Positions 31,524 through 43,100 of a stretch of DNA of 64,000 nt are shown here, one piece after another. Positions within the stretch are counted from its first letter, which is position 1, and the number at the start of each line of letters is the position of its first letter. The notes under the pieces were generated by a model. The model made no database searches. It was not told where the DNA came from and saw only the letters and a program-made list of their open reading frames with translations. The stretch is from Berberis thunbergii (lineage: Eukaryota > Streptophyta > Magnoliopsida > Ranunculales > Berberidaceae): NCBI GenBank assembly GCA_003290165.1, contig QNQO01000602.1:248001-312000 (forward strand). Direction: 5' to 3'. The translations under genes and the position numbers were made by a program.

Positions 31524-31934
31524 TGTCCCGATCGTGACTAGTTGGGATCAAAATAAGAAAGAACAAATGATAGATTGAATTGAAAAATACGAAAAATGGA
31601 TACAGATTTCTCAAGTTCTGCTAAGAACTTAGCCTCTCTTCTTCTCTAGGGTTCCAACTGAACCAAAGAGCCTCAACTTCATTCACTCAACATCCCTTTC
31701 TCTGTTTCCTGCTTCTCTCTTTATAGCTGAGATCCTAACAGAATTTCAAAAGGAACTACTCATAGCTAAACACGTGGATGACTTTGTTCCACTAACACAA
31801 CTACACCAATTACAAATTTACCCTTAACTTTCAAATTGAATTGTTTTAGCGTCAGATCTTCGCGCCTTTTTTTTCAGCACCCATTTTCTTCTTTTCTGTC
31901 TCTTTAGCTCTTTGCTCAATTTCAGGACATGACA
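31524..31934 (-). repeat. 5' LTR of the host-gene-carrying retrotransposon
   Basis: 411 bp, same length as the other LTR, ending CGATCGGGACA on the minus strand two bases before the primer-binding site ATTGGTATCAGAGC (31510-31523). Confidence 0.95.
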
Positions 31935-32420
31935 AAAGGCTTCAAAACATCCGCTACGAAGAAGAAAACCGTGACCGTAGTGGCTGCCTCTGTTCTGATC
32001 CAACCGAGAACTACCAGATCTTCTTCCGAGAAAGTACCAACGACGATCGTAGATCTGAAAGATCTCGTCTCCTCTCGATCTGATCGGGTCAAGAGGCATC
32101 TCGATCTGTCTCACTCTGAGATTCTCAGGGAATTCGAATTTCGAAGTCTCTCAGTCCCGAATCTCCAAGCGATTCAAGGTGATTTTCATGTTTTAGCTCT
32201 CAATCCTGTATTTCTTTAGTGATCAAAGCATATTTTGTTGTTGACAATTTCTGCACGGAGAGTTGAATTTTGAATGCAAGACTGTTTGATAAGCTTTAGT
32301 TCTTTGTTGATTGAGTTCTGTTAGAATTTGAAATGTTCTTGAGCGGTTCGGTTTGAGAGTGTTTTGATGTTTTCATGTATATATTTGATTCTGTTTGTTT
32401 TGATTTTTCATGCTTTATTT

Positions 32421-32620
32421 GAGCGGAGTCGTGGGATTATAAGGAAAATATAGAAAATTTTCGTAGCGATTGCGTGGGACGAGACTCGAACCCACGACCT
32501 CCGAAGATCAATGCTATGATATCATGATAAATTGCCAACTCTCTAAAAGCTCGAACTTGTAGAGAAGGTGAATCTAATCATATATCAAGCGAAAGCAAGA
32601 GCGGAGTCGTGAGATTATAA
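32421..32620 (-). mobile_element. tRNA-derived SINE in intron 1, with 22-bp flanking repeats
   Basis: gagcggagtcgtgggattat+aa at 32421-32442 and its one-mismatch copy at 32599-32620 flank about 155 bp. On the minus strand the insert has a box B-like GGTCGTGGGTTCGAGTCTCG near 32470-32492 and an AGAGAGTTGGCA stretch upstream that could be a degenerate box A. Long flanking duplications plus a tRNA-like promoter fit a SINE. Confidence 0.6.
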
Positions 32621-33815
32621 CTATATCGATAGGTACCAATCGTACAACTATACCGTAAATTCACATGGTACTACAGTGGATAAGTACATAGGCAATTTTA
32701 GGCCCATGGATAATTGAAGTGGGTTTAATATTCCAACATATGGTGAAACTTGATATACGTACTGAATGTTGTGTGTTAACCTACTCGCAATGTTTTAAAA
32801 CAGATTCACACACAAGCTTGCCAACAAATGATGGATGAAGCTGAAAATGATTATAAGAAGTCATCTGATCGGATCAGTGAAAATTCAGAAATTGTGCAGG
32901 TAATCTTGCAGATTCTCTGATAAATAGTCTAGTTCTCTGCGTTCAGTTCATTGTTGTTGGCTAATATTTCTATTGCGTTATTCTGTTTAGACTTCATTTG
33001 CAGAGTTGACTGCCGAAGTACATGCCAAAGCGGCTCGCGGTACATTTCAGTTCAACAATTACTTATTACCATTTATCTTTCTTCTTTGCACTGCAATACC
33101 TTTACTTAGTTTCATATGCAACACAAGAAACCTAAATGTGTCGGGTTAACAAATGTGATTTTCTTTCTTCTTCTGAATGGAAAATATTGAATCTGAGTTA
33201 GACAGCAAGTCAGCAACACAATTTACAATTTACTAATGTCCATGCAACACTGGACAAGACCCAAGTTGTGGATGCGCATCAAATTTGCTTGAAGTTGAAA
33301 TATCAAATTAGAGAAACAGAACTGCACTTGGGTTTAGTGATCCATGTAACAGATATTGCACAAAACATAAGATGAAACCAATTCTTAATGCTTACAGGAA
33401 ATAAAATAGTACCAAAGAGGAATAAAATAAGTGTTTTAACTGGAATCCAACAAATAATAGCAATATTCAACTATTAAATTTTCACAACCTACTTCATATA
33501 TTACTGTATGTTAATAGAGTTGACAAAAATCTGGAATGCTAGTAGACGAGCAACTATTATAACAATAGGATGAACTGCCCTCCGCTGGCTAAGCTATGAT
33601 TGAATTGAAATCTCAAGCAGAAGAGTAAAGTTAGCAAATACAGTCATTGTTTTTATTAATAGAAAAAAAATCAATTGACATTGGCTTTTATAGACTAACA
33701 TTCTTCTGTTAAATGATCAGTTACAAAAACATCAATCCCAGAGCTTGCACAGTCCATGGAGAAAGCCATTGAAGGTCTGAGGAATAGCTACGGGATCGCA
33801 TCTGCTTCTGCATAA

Positions 33816-34382
33816 CACATTCTGTTATTATCGTCTACAGGAAATTCTCAGTAAGTAGTGTTTTCTTGGTACTTGTTTCCATCCTCTGTAACTAAGTTTG
33901 CTTACTTTGCTACTCAGAAGGGTAGATACAGGACAACAGATACATTAGTCCGTGTAATGGTGTATTTCCTTTTAGACTGAGTCCTGTCAGGGTTAGCTCA
34001 TGTTGAAGAGCAGGTATCAGAAGTAATTGTCCCAAGTTACTGACAACCGTAGTTTGGAGTTTCGACTTCAGCAAATTTAAGAGAATACCACTTAGTACAT
34101 TGGCAATGTGTCCAGAAGTGTGATAGACCGTTAACTTCAGGGCAGATATATTAACATGCTGTATTAAAAACACCACATTGTTTCAAAAATTTCATCGTAA
34201 TAACATCAATTTCACAGTAATAGTTCAGGTTACTGGTAAATCACTAGAAATATAGAAGAGTTCAGTCTCAAAACAATCATTCAAAGTCGCTACTGGAACC
34301 CAGATCAATAAATAGTGCCCATGGCCATGACCAGTTTGCTTCGATGGTGAGGGTATCATTTATCAAAAGAGCTTCCCTGATG
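33816..34382. other. Short intergenic region between two converging genes
   Basis: It would hold the 3' UTRs of the plus-strand gene ending at 33815 and the minus-strand gene ending at 34383. No further gene is supported. Confidence 0.5.
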
Positions 34383-37300
34383 TCAAGCATAATTAATCTT
34401 TTGTAGCTCAGCCTTGGCGAAATCTAGGTTTCCTGACCAACATGAACACCAAACAAAAGAAATCACAATGGATAAATAGTTATTAAGTAAATAGAACTTT
34501 CCTGAATGAATAATAGAATTTCTTACGCTGTTCATGAGCAGTCGCTGCCTTAATGCTCGTACAAAAGAAAATATTCCCATTTTGCTGGTAAACACTCTGA
34601 TGTCAAGGAAAAAGCTATATTAAACATCAAGTGATTTCACTTTCATAACATAGAGAATAGAAAACTACAGGTTCAAATTATCACTGTAAATTCAGTATAA
34701 AGATGCCCCAACCAATGAAGTCTCTGGTCAATATTTTTAATTATTATAGAAAAATGTTTTAGTCTATTAGAAGCTAATATTGCAATAACGATGAGCTGCA
34801 AATTACAAGAACATCAAGAAAAATGAGGTCATGGGAGAGACACAAATAAAGTGGAATCCCTGATGATTGACTGAACAGTACATTATGATCCTTTAAGTCC
34901 TATGGACTTGCATTTCCAATTTCATTACAAATAAAAATGTACAGAGCCAAAAAGAAATGTGATAAGTGATAACTGAGGTACTATTTACATGGCTGCATGA
35001 GCATTACACTAGTACTTACCTGGGCCAGAGATCCTCAAATAATTAATTTGCATTTGTGTCAAATACTCAAATCTCCTCTTGCATTGACATATCAGTGCCA
35101 AACTGGAATCATATTACTTTCATTATCGATAGCTTTTGTGATGATGTTCTTTTGATTCACTTCGGCATACAGTTTAAGTTCAGATCCATATAACCCTATA
35201 GCACATACGATTATTATTTAGTAGCATTTCTTAGTGTTGGTTTAGATCCCTGACCTCCAGCTTACAAGTTACATTTCAAGGTGTGCCACCCTGCAGTGGC
35301 CCTTTTGCCTGTTGTCTCAAGTGCTGAGAGTTATCCCACCCACTGTCGAAATAATTACATATATACCACCACAAGGGGTTTTGGGGGGTGGGAAAGATTA
35401 TTTATCATCCTCTTTATATCTTTTATCAGCAAGACATTCATAGGTAAAGTGAGTGAGTGGGCTGCTAGCAAAGAAAATTTCAGGTTACAGAGAAAGTCCA
35501 CGGGGCTAATAAGGTAGACCAAGAGAAAATATAGTTAAAACCCAGAAGTGATTCCCCAGAACCATAGAACACCAAAGATGTTCATACAAATCTGAATGAC
35601 ATCTTGCTTTTTTTTTTTTTTTTTTTTTTAATCTTTGAAAATGTGATTGGTGCTCTTTCTAGATTACTACTAGGGTAGCAATGAAGTTCCTATTGACAAA
35701 AAAGTTGGCCTTAGTCAATAATGTTCTCTTTCTTCATTGCCAAAACCATCGACCAAAGGAAGTTGCTGTTAGACAATGTTGCAGTCAATTATTTCCAAAT
35801 TTAAAAAGTAAGTGGACGAGAAAAAAGGGACTGATTGTTCCTGAATTTAACATAAGAGTAACACGCATTACAACCCATCAACATGTTGTTGTTCTCCCTT
35901 CTAGCCTCGTCAAGCATAAACTTGTAACTCTTCCAATCCTATCTTATCAAGGCTGGCTAAGTTGGGGATAATACCTGTTTGACGTTTTAGAACTAGTCCC
36001 AGTAAGTAGTAATACAACTGAGGGTTACTTTAGAAGTGGGATGATCTAATATCAAGATGTTGAATTAGTGCTGTATTTTTCAGGGAAAGCAGATGATACT
36101 GCTAAAGATGGTTCACCAGATTAGATGATGGAGATGAGGACCTCTACTCGAAGCCAATGATTGTTGAATGTATGCGGCATGAGATTTGGGACTTGTTGAA
36201 CCAAATAGTCCCACATCCTCTAAGAAGGTTAGACTGAAGTGATTCACAAGTGTAGAACGCTTGCATCCCTTTTTGGGTGCAAACCCAATTGGATTGGAAA
36301 ATCCACCAGTCTGTCCTCTAATGGGCGGCAAAATTAGGGAAATAATAGGTGCATGGGTTGTCAAAAGCTCATATCATAGTTGATGTGGACATGCTGAAAT
36401 ATAAGGACAAAAAAGCAGCACTTGTCATGTGTGATAAAGGATCAAGTGATTCCCTTCATCAAGAAAAGGATTTGGGTGTATGTTAATAGACTAATAGTAG
36501 ATGATGTAAAATGAGATGAATGCTTTTTTGGAGACAGTTTCTAAAATGAGTAGATTCAAGACAAAACACAGAGTGCTACTTCAACGACCAACGTGAATGC
36601 ACAATGTCAAATAACAACAAAGAAATAACTTGAAACAATCACTCAAGTGGGTTCAAAGTTGGTTTGGGAGATAAAATCAATTTTGAGAGTGGTAAATGGG
36701 TAATTGGCACTTTGGCAGACCCTTGAAAGAGGAATTCAATGACATTTTCAGAGTTTCTCTTAAAAGTAAGGTCCCATTGCTTAATTTTTTGTTGATTCTG
36801 AGAAGGATCACATCTGGGACTTGTTTCTTTACAAAGTCATTTTGATTGGGAGCTCCCTTCTTTGGTTAGATTGTTCAAGTTACTTAATCTGATAGTGCTA
36901 TAACCTGAGAATGACGAGTGGGGTTGAGATGATAGAACAAACACATCCATGGTCGAATATTGTTACTTTCTCATGGGAAGCCTTAGTCAGTTCTCCAATC
37001 AGCATACTAATGCTGTCTTCTCACACTTTATTATGTGCAACAATCAACCATTTCAATGAGCTACCTTATTGGTTTGGACAATTGTGCATGGGTGTAGATT
37101 AACAGTTGATAACTTGGTCAGAAGGAGTTTGATTAGCAATAGGTGCTCAAGAATAGTTTTCAGATATTTTCTTTGAATGTCCTTTGTTAGCTGCTGTTTG
37201 GTCCTCTCTAGCGGGTCAGTGTGGGGAGCTCAAGCGGAATGCGTCCTCTTTGATCAATGGCTGACTCAATGGGATATTAAACTTTCAATTGAACTAGAAG

Positions 37301-38120
37301 TTGGCTTTGGCAATTCGGACATCCCATTAGTGCCCTTGTCGGGGAGTGTTCACATCCTTCTCACTCTCAATGTTTAAAGTATATTTCCATTTGTTAACCG
37401 GTAAAAGTACATAAATAATAAAATAAAAGTAAAAAATTTATAAAACACCATTAGTGTGGTTCTATTGTATGGAACCAAGGAGATATCAAGGTGGACATAA
37501 AATTAAGGCAGATAGGCTAAAATGGATTTGGTTCTCAGAGTGCAATATGACACGACAGACATTTCCAACTGATTCTAATAGGAAAAACCTTAGGCTTTAG
37601 CCAGAATATTCACAATTATACAGTAACCTAAACTTAAGGTTCAAATCCCCAATAGTCATCACCCCTGCAACATGTGGAATCAAATAGGATTCACAGATAG
37701 AATGATGATCTATAGTCCGACAATGCACTCATGTTATTCTACCATATTCAACAATAATACCATCTCAATCTATTTATATGTATTCTAAAATAGAAGAATA
37801 AACAGAAAACTGTAGCAATTTCATTAAAAAAAAAATTAAATCGTGACAGCAGTTGGTTGATCAATCAAATAAAATAAAAAGGCGTACTCTGGTGGATAGG
37901 TTCTTTGACTCTGCAATTTTGTTTATTTCTTGAACGGAGTTCAACTCTGCAATTGCAACCTCATGGCTGTTTATCTGAAACATCAAGAGAAATAAATAAA
38001 ACAGACTTCTTTGTGCTAATTCCTGTTTCTTTTCTGTTTGAAGAATGTAGGTGAAGTGAGTACCTGTCTGATAAGATTGCGTTTAGAGTCTTGGGAAGAC
38101 GAAGAAGCAGCGGTAGCCAT
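34383..38120 (-). CDS. Small prefoldin-like coiled-coil protein, four exons
   Basis: Exons on the minus strand are 38064-38120, 37888-37974, 34527-34596 and 34383-34432, totalling 264 nt or 87 residues plus stop. All junctions obey GT-AG (CAG|GTACTC, TTCAG|ATAA, AGA|GTACGC, ATCAG|AGTG, AGC|GTAAGA, GTCAG|GAAA) and the frame is continuous. The protein reads MATAASSSSQDSKRNLIRQ, then INSHEVAIAELNSVQEINK. The second half reads SVYQQNGNIFFCTSIKAATA, HEQRNLDFAKAELQKINYA. The pattern of two helices around a short R-VYQ-NG-IFF turn matches small plant prefoldin-like proteins. Such proteins are thought to act in prefoldin-type chaperone complexes; the precise role is unknown to me. Exon 2 seems slightly longer than in relatives as I remember them. 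No lesion was seen. The 3.3-kb intron 2 is the unusual part. Confidence 0.75.
34597..37887. other. 3.3-kb intron 2 of the prefoldin-like gene
   Basis: Intron interior on the minus-strand gene. It has a poly-T run at 35610-35629, a repeat-like segment at about 36160-36370 (gtcccacatcctctaagaag), and scattered open frames without recognisable domains. I see no gene in it. Confidence 0.5.
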
Positions 38121-38813
38121 GCCCTTTCTCTCTCCTTGCTCTTCCAGTGAGGTTCGTTTCGTTTACTTTTTACTTCGACTACGGTTTTGGGATAAAAACC
38201 TGTTGTAGTCATTCACATTCCTCTGTTGGTGTATTTGATCGGTGGATAGCATATGTGGCGTCTATGCTTTACAATGACTGAAACACCCTAATCTCGGTCT
38301 GGGCTTGGGCCTATTGGTGTCTGGTCCACCCATGTTATGATTATACAACAAAATTTTATCTGTTGATGATCCAAAATTGGATGCCTATTTGATGGCTGTG
38401 CAAAAAAATAATATAAAATCACAGCCAATGCATTACATTACATGTTTCAGGTTTAATCTTGCCCTTTAAACCAAGATTTAGGTCTGAAGCCCCCATTCAA
38501 TTTAGTAAAACTCACTCCTTAGTAGTGTCTACTGGATGCGCTCACAAATTCTCGTTGCCTATTTTGCTTTTGCATTTGGTGATATGACCGGTATTGCTTG
38601 TTTTGCTCAAGTCTGTGATACACACTGAGCTAGAAAGAGTTGGGCCCAAAAGTTGCAGGAATTGCATAATGGCCAGGTGAAATGGACAGGGTCTGAGATG
38701 TAATTATGCCTCCATCCAATCTCCAAGCAATCTAGCTAGCCAGTAGATAAGCTTCTTCACATAAAAACTAGAACAGCAAAACACTCTCCCGTTCTCCATT
38801 TCTCAGCCAAGTC
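38121..38813. promoter_or_regulatory. Divergent intergenic region between prefoldin-like and PAM68-like genes
   Basis: The two genes diverge from this 693-bp region, so it should contain both promoters. cacataaaaacta at about 38759-38771 is a weak TATA-like string 40-55 bp before the PAM68 ATG. No canonical TATA box was seen for the other direction. Confidence 0.45.
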
Positions 38814-39401
38814 ATGGAATCCTGCCCATTTACTCGCAATCCACGACTCACATCGTCCTTCTCTTCAAGAAACAAATCCATCTCTCGTTTACCAATCTTC
38901 TACACTCAATTCCCTCGCAACCAAACTTATCTTTCACCACCAACATACCTCTCATCAGCTTTGCAAAGCCCAAGAGGCTTTGGTCCTTCACCAAAGAAGA
39001 GTAAACCCAAGAAGACTACTAAGAATGATAGTGACAACAAAGGAGATGACGATGAAGGAGAAGTAGAAGATGAGCTTGATGGGGGAGTTATACCAGAAGT
39101 TGTAACGAATAGGATGTTGAGCAGGATAGGAGTCTCAGTGGGGGCTCCACTGTTTATAGGTTTGTTATTCTTCCCTTTCTTTTACTACCTAAAAACTGGG
39201 TTGAAGATCGATGTACCAACTTGGGTACCCTTCACTACTTCTTTCATCTTCTTTGGGTCTGCCTTTCTGGGAGTAACTTATGGAATTGTGTCAGCCAGTT
39301 GGGATCCCATGAGAGAAGGTTCCTTGTTAGGATGGAATGAAGCCAAGAGGAATTGGCCTGTATTTTTGAAGTCTCTTGGTGGAAGATCTGGGAAGAATTA
39401 G
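38814..39401 (+). CDS. PAM68: PAM68-family chloroplast membrane protein
   Basis: This intact single-exon ORF has 195 residues. PAM68 is a thylakoid membrane protein needed for photosystem II assembly. The first 50 or so residues are Ser/Arg/Pro-rich with no acidic residue apart from E2, as in a chloroplast transit peptide. The mature part starts GFGPSPKKSKPKK, followed by an acidic linker (residues 72-90). Then comes the family signature VVTNRMLSRIGVSVGAPLFI, a first membrane segment (about 104-126, rich in F and Y), KIDVPTWVPF, and a second membrane segment (about 137-159, SFIFFGSAFLGVTYGIVS). It ends with SWDPMREGSLLGWNEAKRNW. Length and order match the family. The start at 38814 is the first ATG and gives the full transit peptide. 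A PAM68-like paralogue cannot be excluded. Confidence 0.9.
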   Translation: MESCPFTRNPRLTSSFSSRNKSISRLPIFYTQFPRNQTYLSPPTYLSSALQSPRGFGPSPKKSKPKKTTKNDSDNKGDDDEGEVEDELDGGVIPEVVTNRMLSRIGVSVGAPLFIGLLFFPFFYYLKTGLKIDVPTWVPFTTSFIFFGSAFLGVTYGIVSASWDPMREGSLLGWNEAKRNWPVFLKSLGGRSGKN

Positions 39402-39703
39402 TTGTTGAAGTATCATTCCGAGTAATTTTGTGATTAATCTTTAATGTAGAGATAAAGTTACTGTGAGTCATTTTTGTTTCTAATTGAAATTGATACTATT
39501 TTATAAGAATGCAGAACATTATGAGGGTTGGCACCCTAAGAATCTATTAAGTTGGACAAATAATCGAATTTTTTAGTCAATTTTGCATGATTATCTATTA
39601 GTATCATCCATACACGATTGAACAGGATGACACTAATAGATGCTAAGCATTTATGTGTACTCTTAATTATTTGAAAATGTCGAAAACCTGAAGCTAACTA
39701 TTG
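39402..39703. other. Downstream region of the PAM68-family gene
   Basis: AT-rich 3' UTR and intergenic sequence. A short inverted pair (gattatctattagtatcatc near 39590 and the gatgacactaatagat near 39628) could form a small hairpin. No gene. Confidence 0.4.
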
Positions 39704-39979
39704 TTATCTTTTCTTGCCTAAAGTTTGTTTCATGCGTTGTTTATTGCTTTGATCTCTTCTCAAGTTTGATACAATATTAGACAGGTTCACGTTAAAATCT
39801 AATATTAGGTTTGTATCAGTGCACTGTAAAGTGGAACAATAAAACCAAGGAATACTTCTTTGTACAAAACACGAAATTGAAAACATACATAAACTAAAGA
39901 TGAACATAGCCGGCAAATCTTCATCAAGAAAAGAATAATGAGACTCATTATAGGAGTTCAACCAATCATACCAATCACA

Positions 39980-40146
39980 TGTCACAGCTGGAAGGGGGGA
40001 AGAAAAGGAAAAACAGTGAAATGAAGAAGAGCGAAATTAGGGCTCTTGCTCAAGTAGCTCGAGAATCTCTGTATCAATTTCTAATTCCACTTGTTTTTTC
40101 TTTCAATTTGCATTATCTCGATTATCAATTGGTCACCACCGTGACA
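39980..40146 (+). repeat. 5' LTR of the gypsy element
   Basis: 167 bp, TGTCAC...GTGACA. It matches the right LTR apart from substitutions and a missing block of about 20 bp (acttctgttcaatttttaat). Confidence 0.9.
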
Positions 40147-40199
40147 ATTGGTATCAGAGCTTCGTTTAGATCTACCCACCTGCACATCCATGTGAATTC

Positions 40200-43100
40200 G
40201 ACCGAAAGAGATAGAGGAGTTTATCAAGGAATCAAAGAGACATCAGGTTGAGACTAATGGTCAGATTGAATTCGTAAAAGCAGAGTTAAAGAGGTTAGTT
40301 CTAGTGAATGAAGCTCAAGGGAAGCAGTTGAGAGCCCAGTTTGAACATCTAGTTCAATACAGAATAATTTGAAAAATGTTGGAACCACTGAATCGGGCCG
40401 CTCAACAACCACTTAGACCACTTGAAATACCGAGCCACACCTCAAAACTTCCTCCCATACTCCCTGGGAGATTCATGGTATGAGCCCTATTTCCCAAACT
40501 CGATTTTCCTTTATTTGATGGAACCAACCCTAGGCCATGGGTTAAGAAATGTGAATGCTACTTCTCTTTCTATAATGTAATGGAAGGTAGAAATTGCATC
40601 TCGTTGAAGGACAGACTTATGGTTTTTAGACTATCAGGTTGGGACACCTACTTTACCCTGGAAACAGTTTGTGTTGGATCTCTGTGAACGGTTTGAAGAT
40701 GCAGTCCAAGACAACTATATAGCTTCTTTCAATAAGTTGGTGCAAGGCACTTCAGTGAGTGATTACTTTGATAAATTTGAGGAGTTGAAATCCATCATGC
40801 TCACACACAAGTCACTTGGATGAGACATAAATTGTAATGAGCTTCATGAGTGGACTCAAACCTGACATTAAAGCTCTTGTACCACTCTTCAAACCCAATA
40901 ATGTCAACCAAGCATTTTCTCTTGCTAGGATGCATGACAGTCCACAACTAGAAACATTATACAAACCTCATATACACCTAGGAACTTAGCATATTCCTGG
41001 ACACCACATTCTACTTACAAACCTAACTATACATCCAGTACTCTCTCTAGATCACGTAAGTCCTTCACTCAGAATTCTTCTATGTACAAACCTGCCTATT
41101 CTTCCTCATCGAACCCTACTGTTAAATTTGCTTCACCCACTCCACCTATTAGGAGATTAACCCCTGCCCAAATGAAGGTAAGGCATGAGAAAGGGTTGTG
41201 CTACAATTGTGAAGAACACTATAAACCAGGCCATGTCTGTAAACATCTATACATGTTAGTTCCAGAGGATGAGCCAACCACAGAAGAGACAGGCCAGTTG
41301 GAAGAGACTGAGGACTTGATGCAAAAGATTCAGAAAAATATGGAAAATTTTCTACATGCTATTCATGAAAGTGCATAAGCTAATACAATTCTTCTCAAGG
41401 GAAAGCTAAGAAAGATGCTGATCTCCATATTCATTGACACAGGTAGCACCCATTCCTTTATGGATCAAGGAGTTATCAAGGAAACTAAATGGCCAGCCAC
41501 ATTAACACCACAAATGATGGTAAGAGTTGCAAATGGTTAGCAACTATCAACAATGCAATCTATCCTTGTTTCCAATGGTCTATGCAAGGACATCCTTTTG
41601 AAAGCAAAATAAGATTACTACCCTTAGGAGGGTATGAAATGGTGTTGGGGGAGATTGATTGAAGCCCTTTGGTGATACCACTATCAATATACAGACACTT
41701 TAGATTACTTTGAATATCAAGGGTAAGTCTGTCATTCTTTAGGGCACTATGGATAGTGGGCCATTATCTCTGATGGAAACAAATGGGTTTTCAAAGTTCT
41801 CAAAGAAAAACACCCCTACTTTCCTTGGTCAGTTGTTTTCTATCAGTCATGTACACTCTAAACCAGAGCCCATTCCAACTATTTCTCAACTACTAACTGA
41901 ATTCCCTTCAAGGCTAGTACTTTATATTTCAGTCATATATTTCAGATTCCCACTTCCTTACCTCCAACTAGACCTCTCAATCACAAAATTCCCCTCAATG
42001 CTGGTATTTTAGCCCCTTATCAAAACCCTTACAAAGTACCCTATATGCATAAATCCAAAGTTGAACAACTAGTCCAAGAGATGTTAAAATCAGAGACTTA
42101 TTCAATACTCCCACAGTTCTTTTTCTGCTCCATCCTGTTAGTTAAGAAAAAAAAATGGCGACGATAAAAGACAAGTTCCCAATGCCACTCATTGATTTGA
42201 ACTCCATGGAGCTATAATGTTTTCAAACTAGACCTAATATCTGGTTATCATCAAATCCTGATTCACCTACCTGACATTCCAAAAACTGCCTTCAAGACCA
42301 ACATTTTGAATTGAAAGTCATGCCTTTTGGCCTTATCAATGTTCCAACCACTTTCCAAGCTCTAATGAATCAAAATTTCCAGCCCTACCCCAGGAAGTTC
42401 ATACTGGTCTTTTTCATGATATCTTAGTCTATAGCAAGTCCATAGACCAACACTTTTTACGCCTACATACTATACTTTCCACCTTGAGACAACACCAGTT
42501 GTTTACCAAGTTGTCCAAGTGCACTTTTGCTCAACCTAAGTTGGAATACTTAGGTCATATCACCAGCTCGAAAGGAATAGAGATAGATCCTCAAAAAATT
42601 GAAGCAATGACCAATTGGCCACTCTTTTCTAATAGGTCAGCCTCTCACTATACTATTAAAAAAATGCATTCCACTGGACACCCCAAGCTACCCAAGCCTT
42701 TCAAGATCTCCAACAAGCCATGAGCCAAGCCCCACTATTCACCTTACCCAATTTCAATATACCTTTTGTGTTAGAAACTTATGCTTGTTCAAAAGGGGTG
42801 GGGGTTTACTGTCACAAAAAGGTAGACAGCTACACATCTGATCCAATTGCCAAGATACTCATTCAACAATTATTACTACATAGTCAGGCTAGACTTCCTT
42901 ACACTCTTCACAATGGGCTTCTCAAATTCAGGGATTGTATCTGCATTGGTATCACTAGTTCCCTTAGGTCTCATATTCTGCAAACAGTGCATGGCTCAAC
43001 ATTAAGAGGCCACCCTTGCATCAATGCATCTTATCACAGAGAATGTTTTAAAAGGCGATTGAGGCGTACGCTTTGAGGCACAATTCGAGGCGGGGGGCAC

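Larger units (their letters stand above)
28593..31939 (-). mobile_element. LTR retrotransposon carrying host-gene sequence, minus orientation
   Basis: The element is 28598-31934, with 411-bp LTRs at both ends, a perfect 5-bp target duplication aaagg (28593-28597 and 31935-31939), a primer-binding site and a polypurine tract. On the minus strand the 5' LTR (31524-31934) is followed by ATTGGTATCAGAGC (initiator methionine tRNA type). The sequence before the 3' LTR is AAAAAGGGAAAGACAA. The 2.5-kb interior has a short gag-like coiled-coil start, then sequence matching a host glycosyltransferase and a second unidentified coding segment. There is no protease, RT or integrase. It is therefore non-autonomous and has taken up host gene sequence. 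Confidence 0.93.
28449..33815 (+). pseudogene. Four-exon gene split by an LTR retrotransposon; tentatively ASY4-like
   Basis: Joining 28449-28597, 31940-32178, 32817-32899, 32991-33039 and 33721-33815 gives one open frame of 615 nt (204 residues plus stop). Introns fit GT-AG: CAAG|GTGATT, CACAAG|CT, CAG|GTAATC, TTTAG|ACTT, CGCG|GTACAT, ATCAG|TTAC. Readable stretches are TTIVDLKDLVSSRSDRVKRH, LDLSHSEILREFEFRSLSVP, MMDEAENDYKKSSDRISENS and SIPELAQSMEKAIEGLRNSY. It is a basic N-terminal region followed by a helical, coiled-coil-like C-terminal half. The length and layout resemble ASY4, a plant meiotic chromosome-axis protein of about 210 residues, but this is a tentative family call. The LTR element sits in exon 1, so this allele cannot make the normal protein unless the element is spliced out. 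The exon 2 acceptor was chosen to keep frame; an AG at 32803 is the alternative. Confidence 0.6.

Noticed and set aside
31929..32219. Independent gene starting MTKGFKTSATKKK
   Set aside because: Its ATG lies in the LTR; the body is exon 1 of the split gene and ends at a splice donor.
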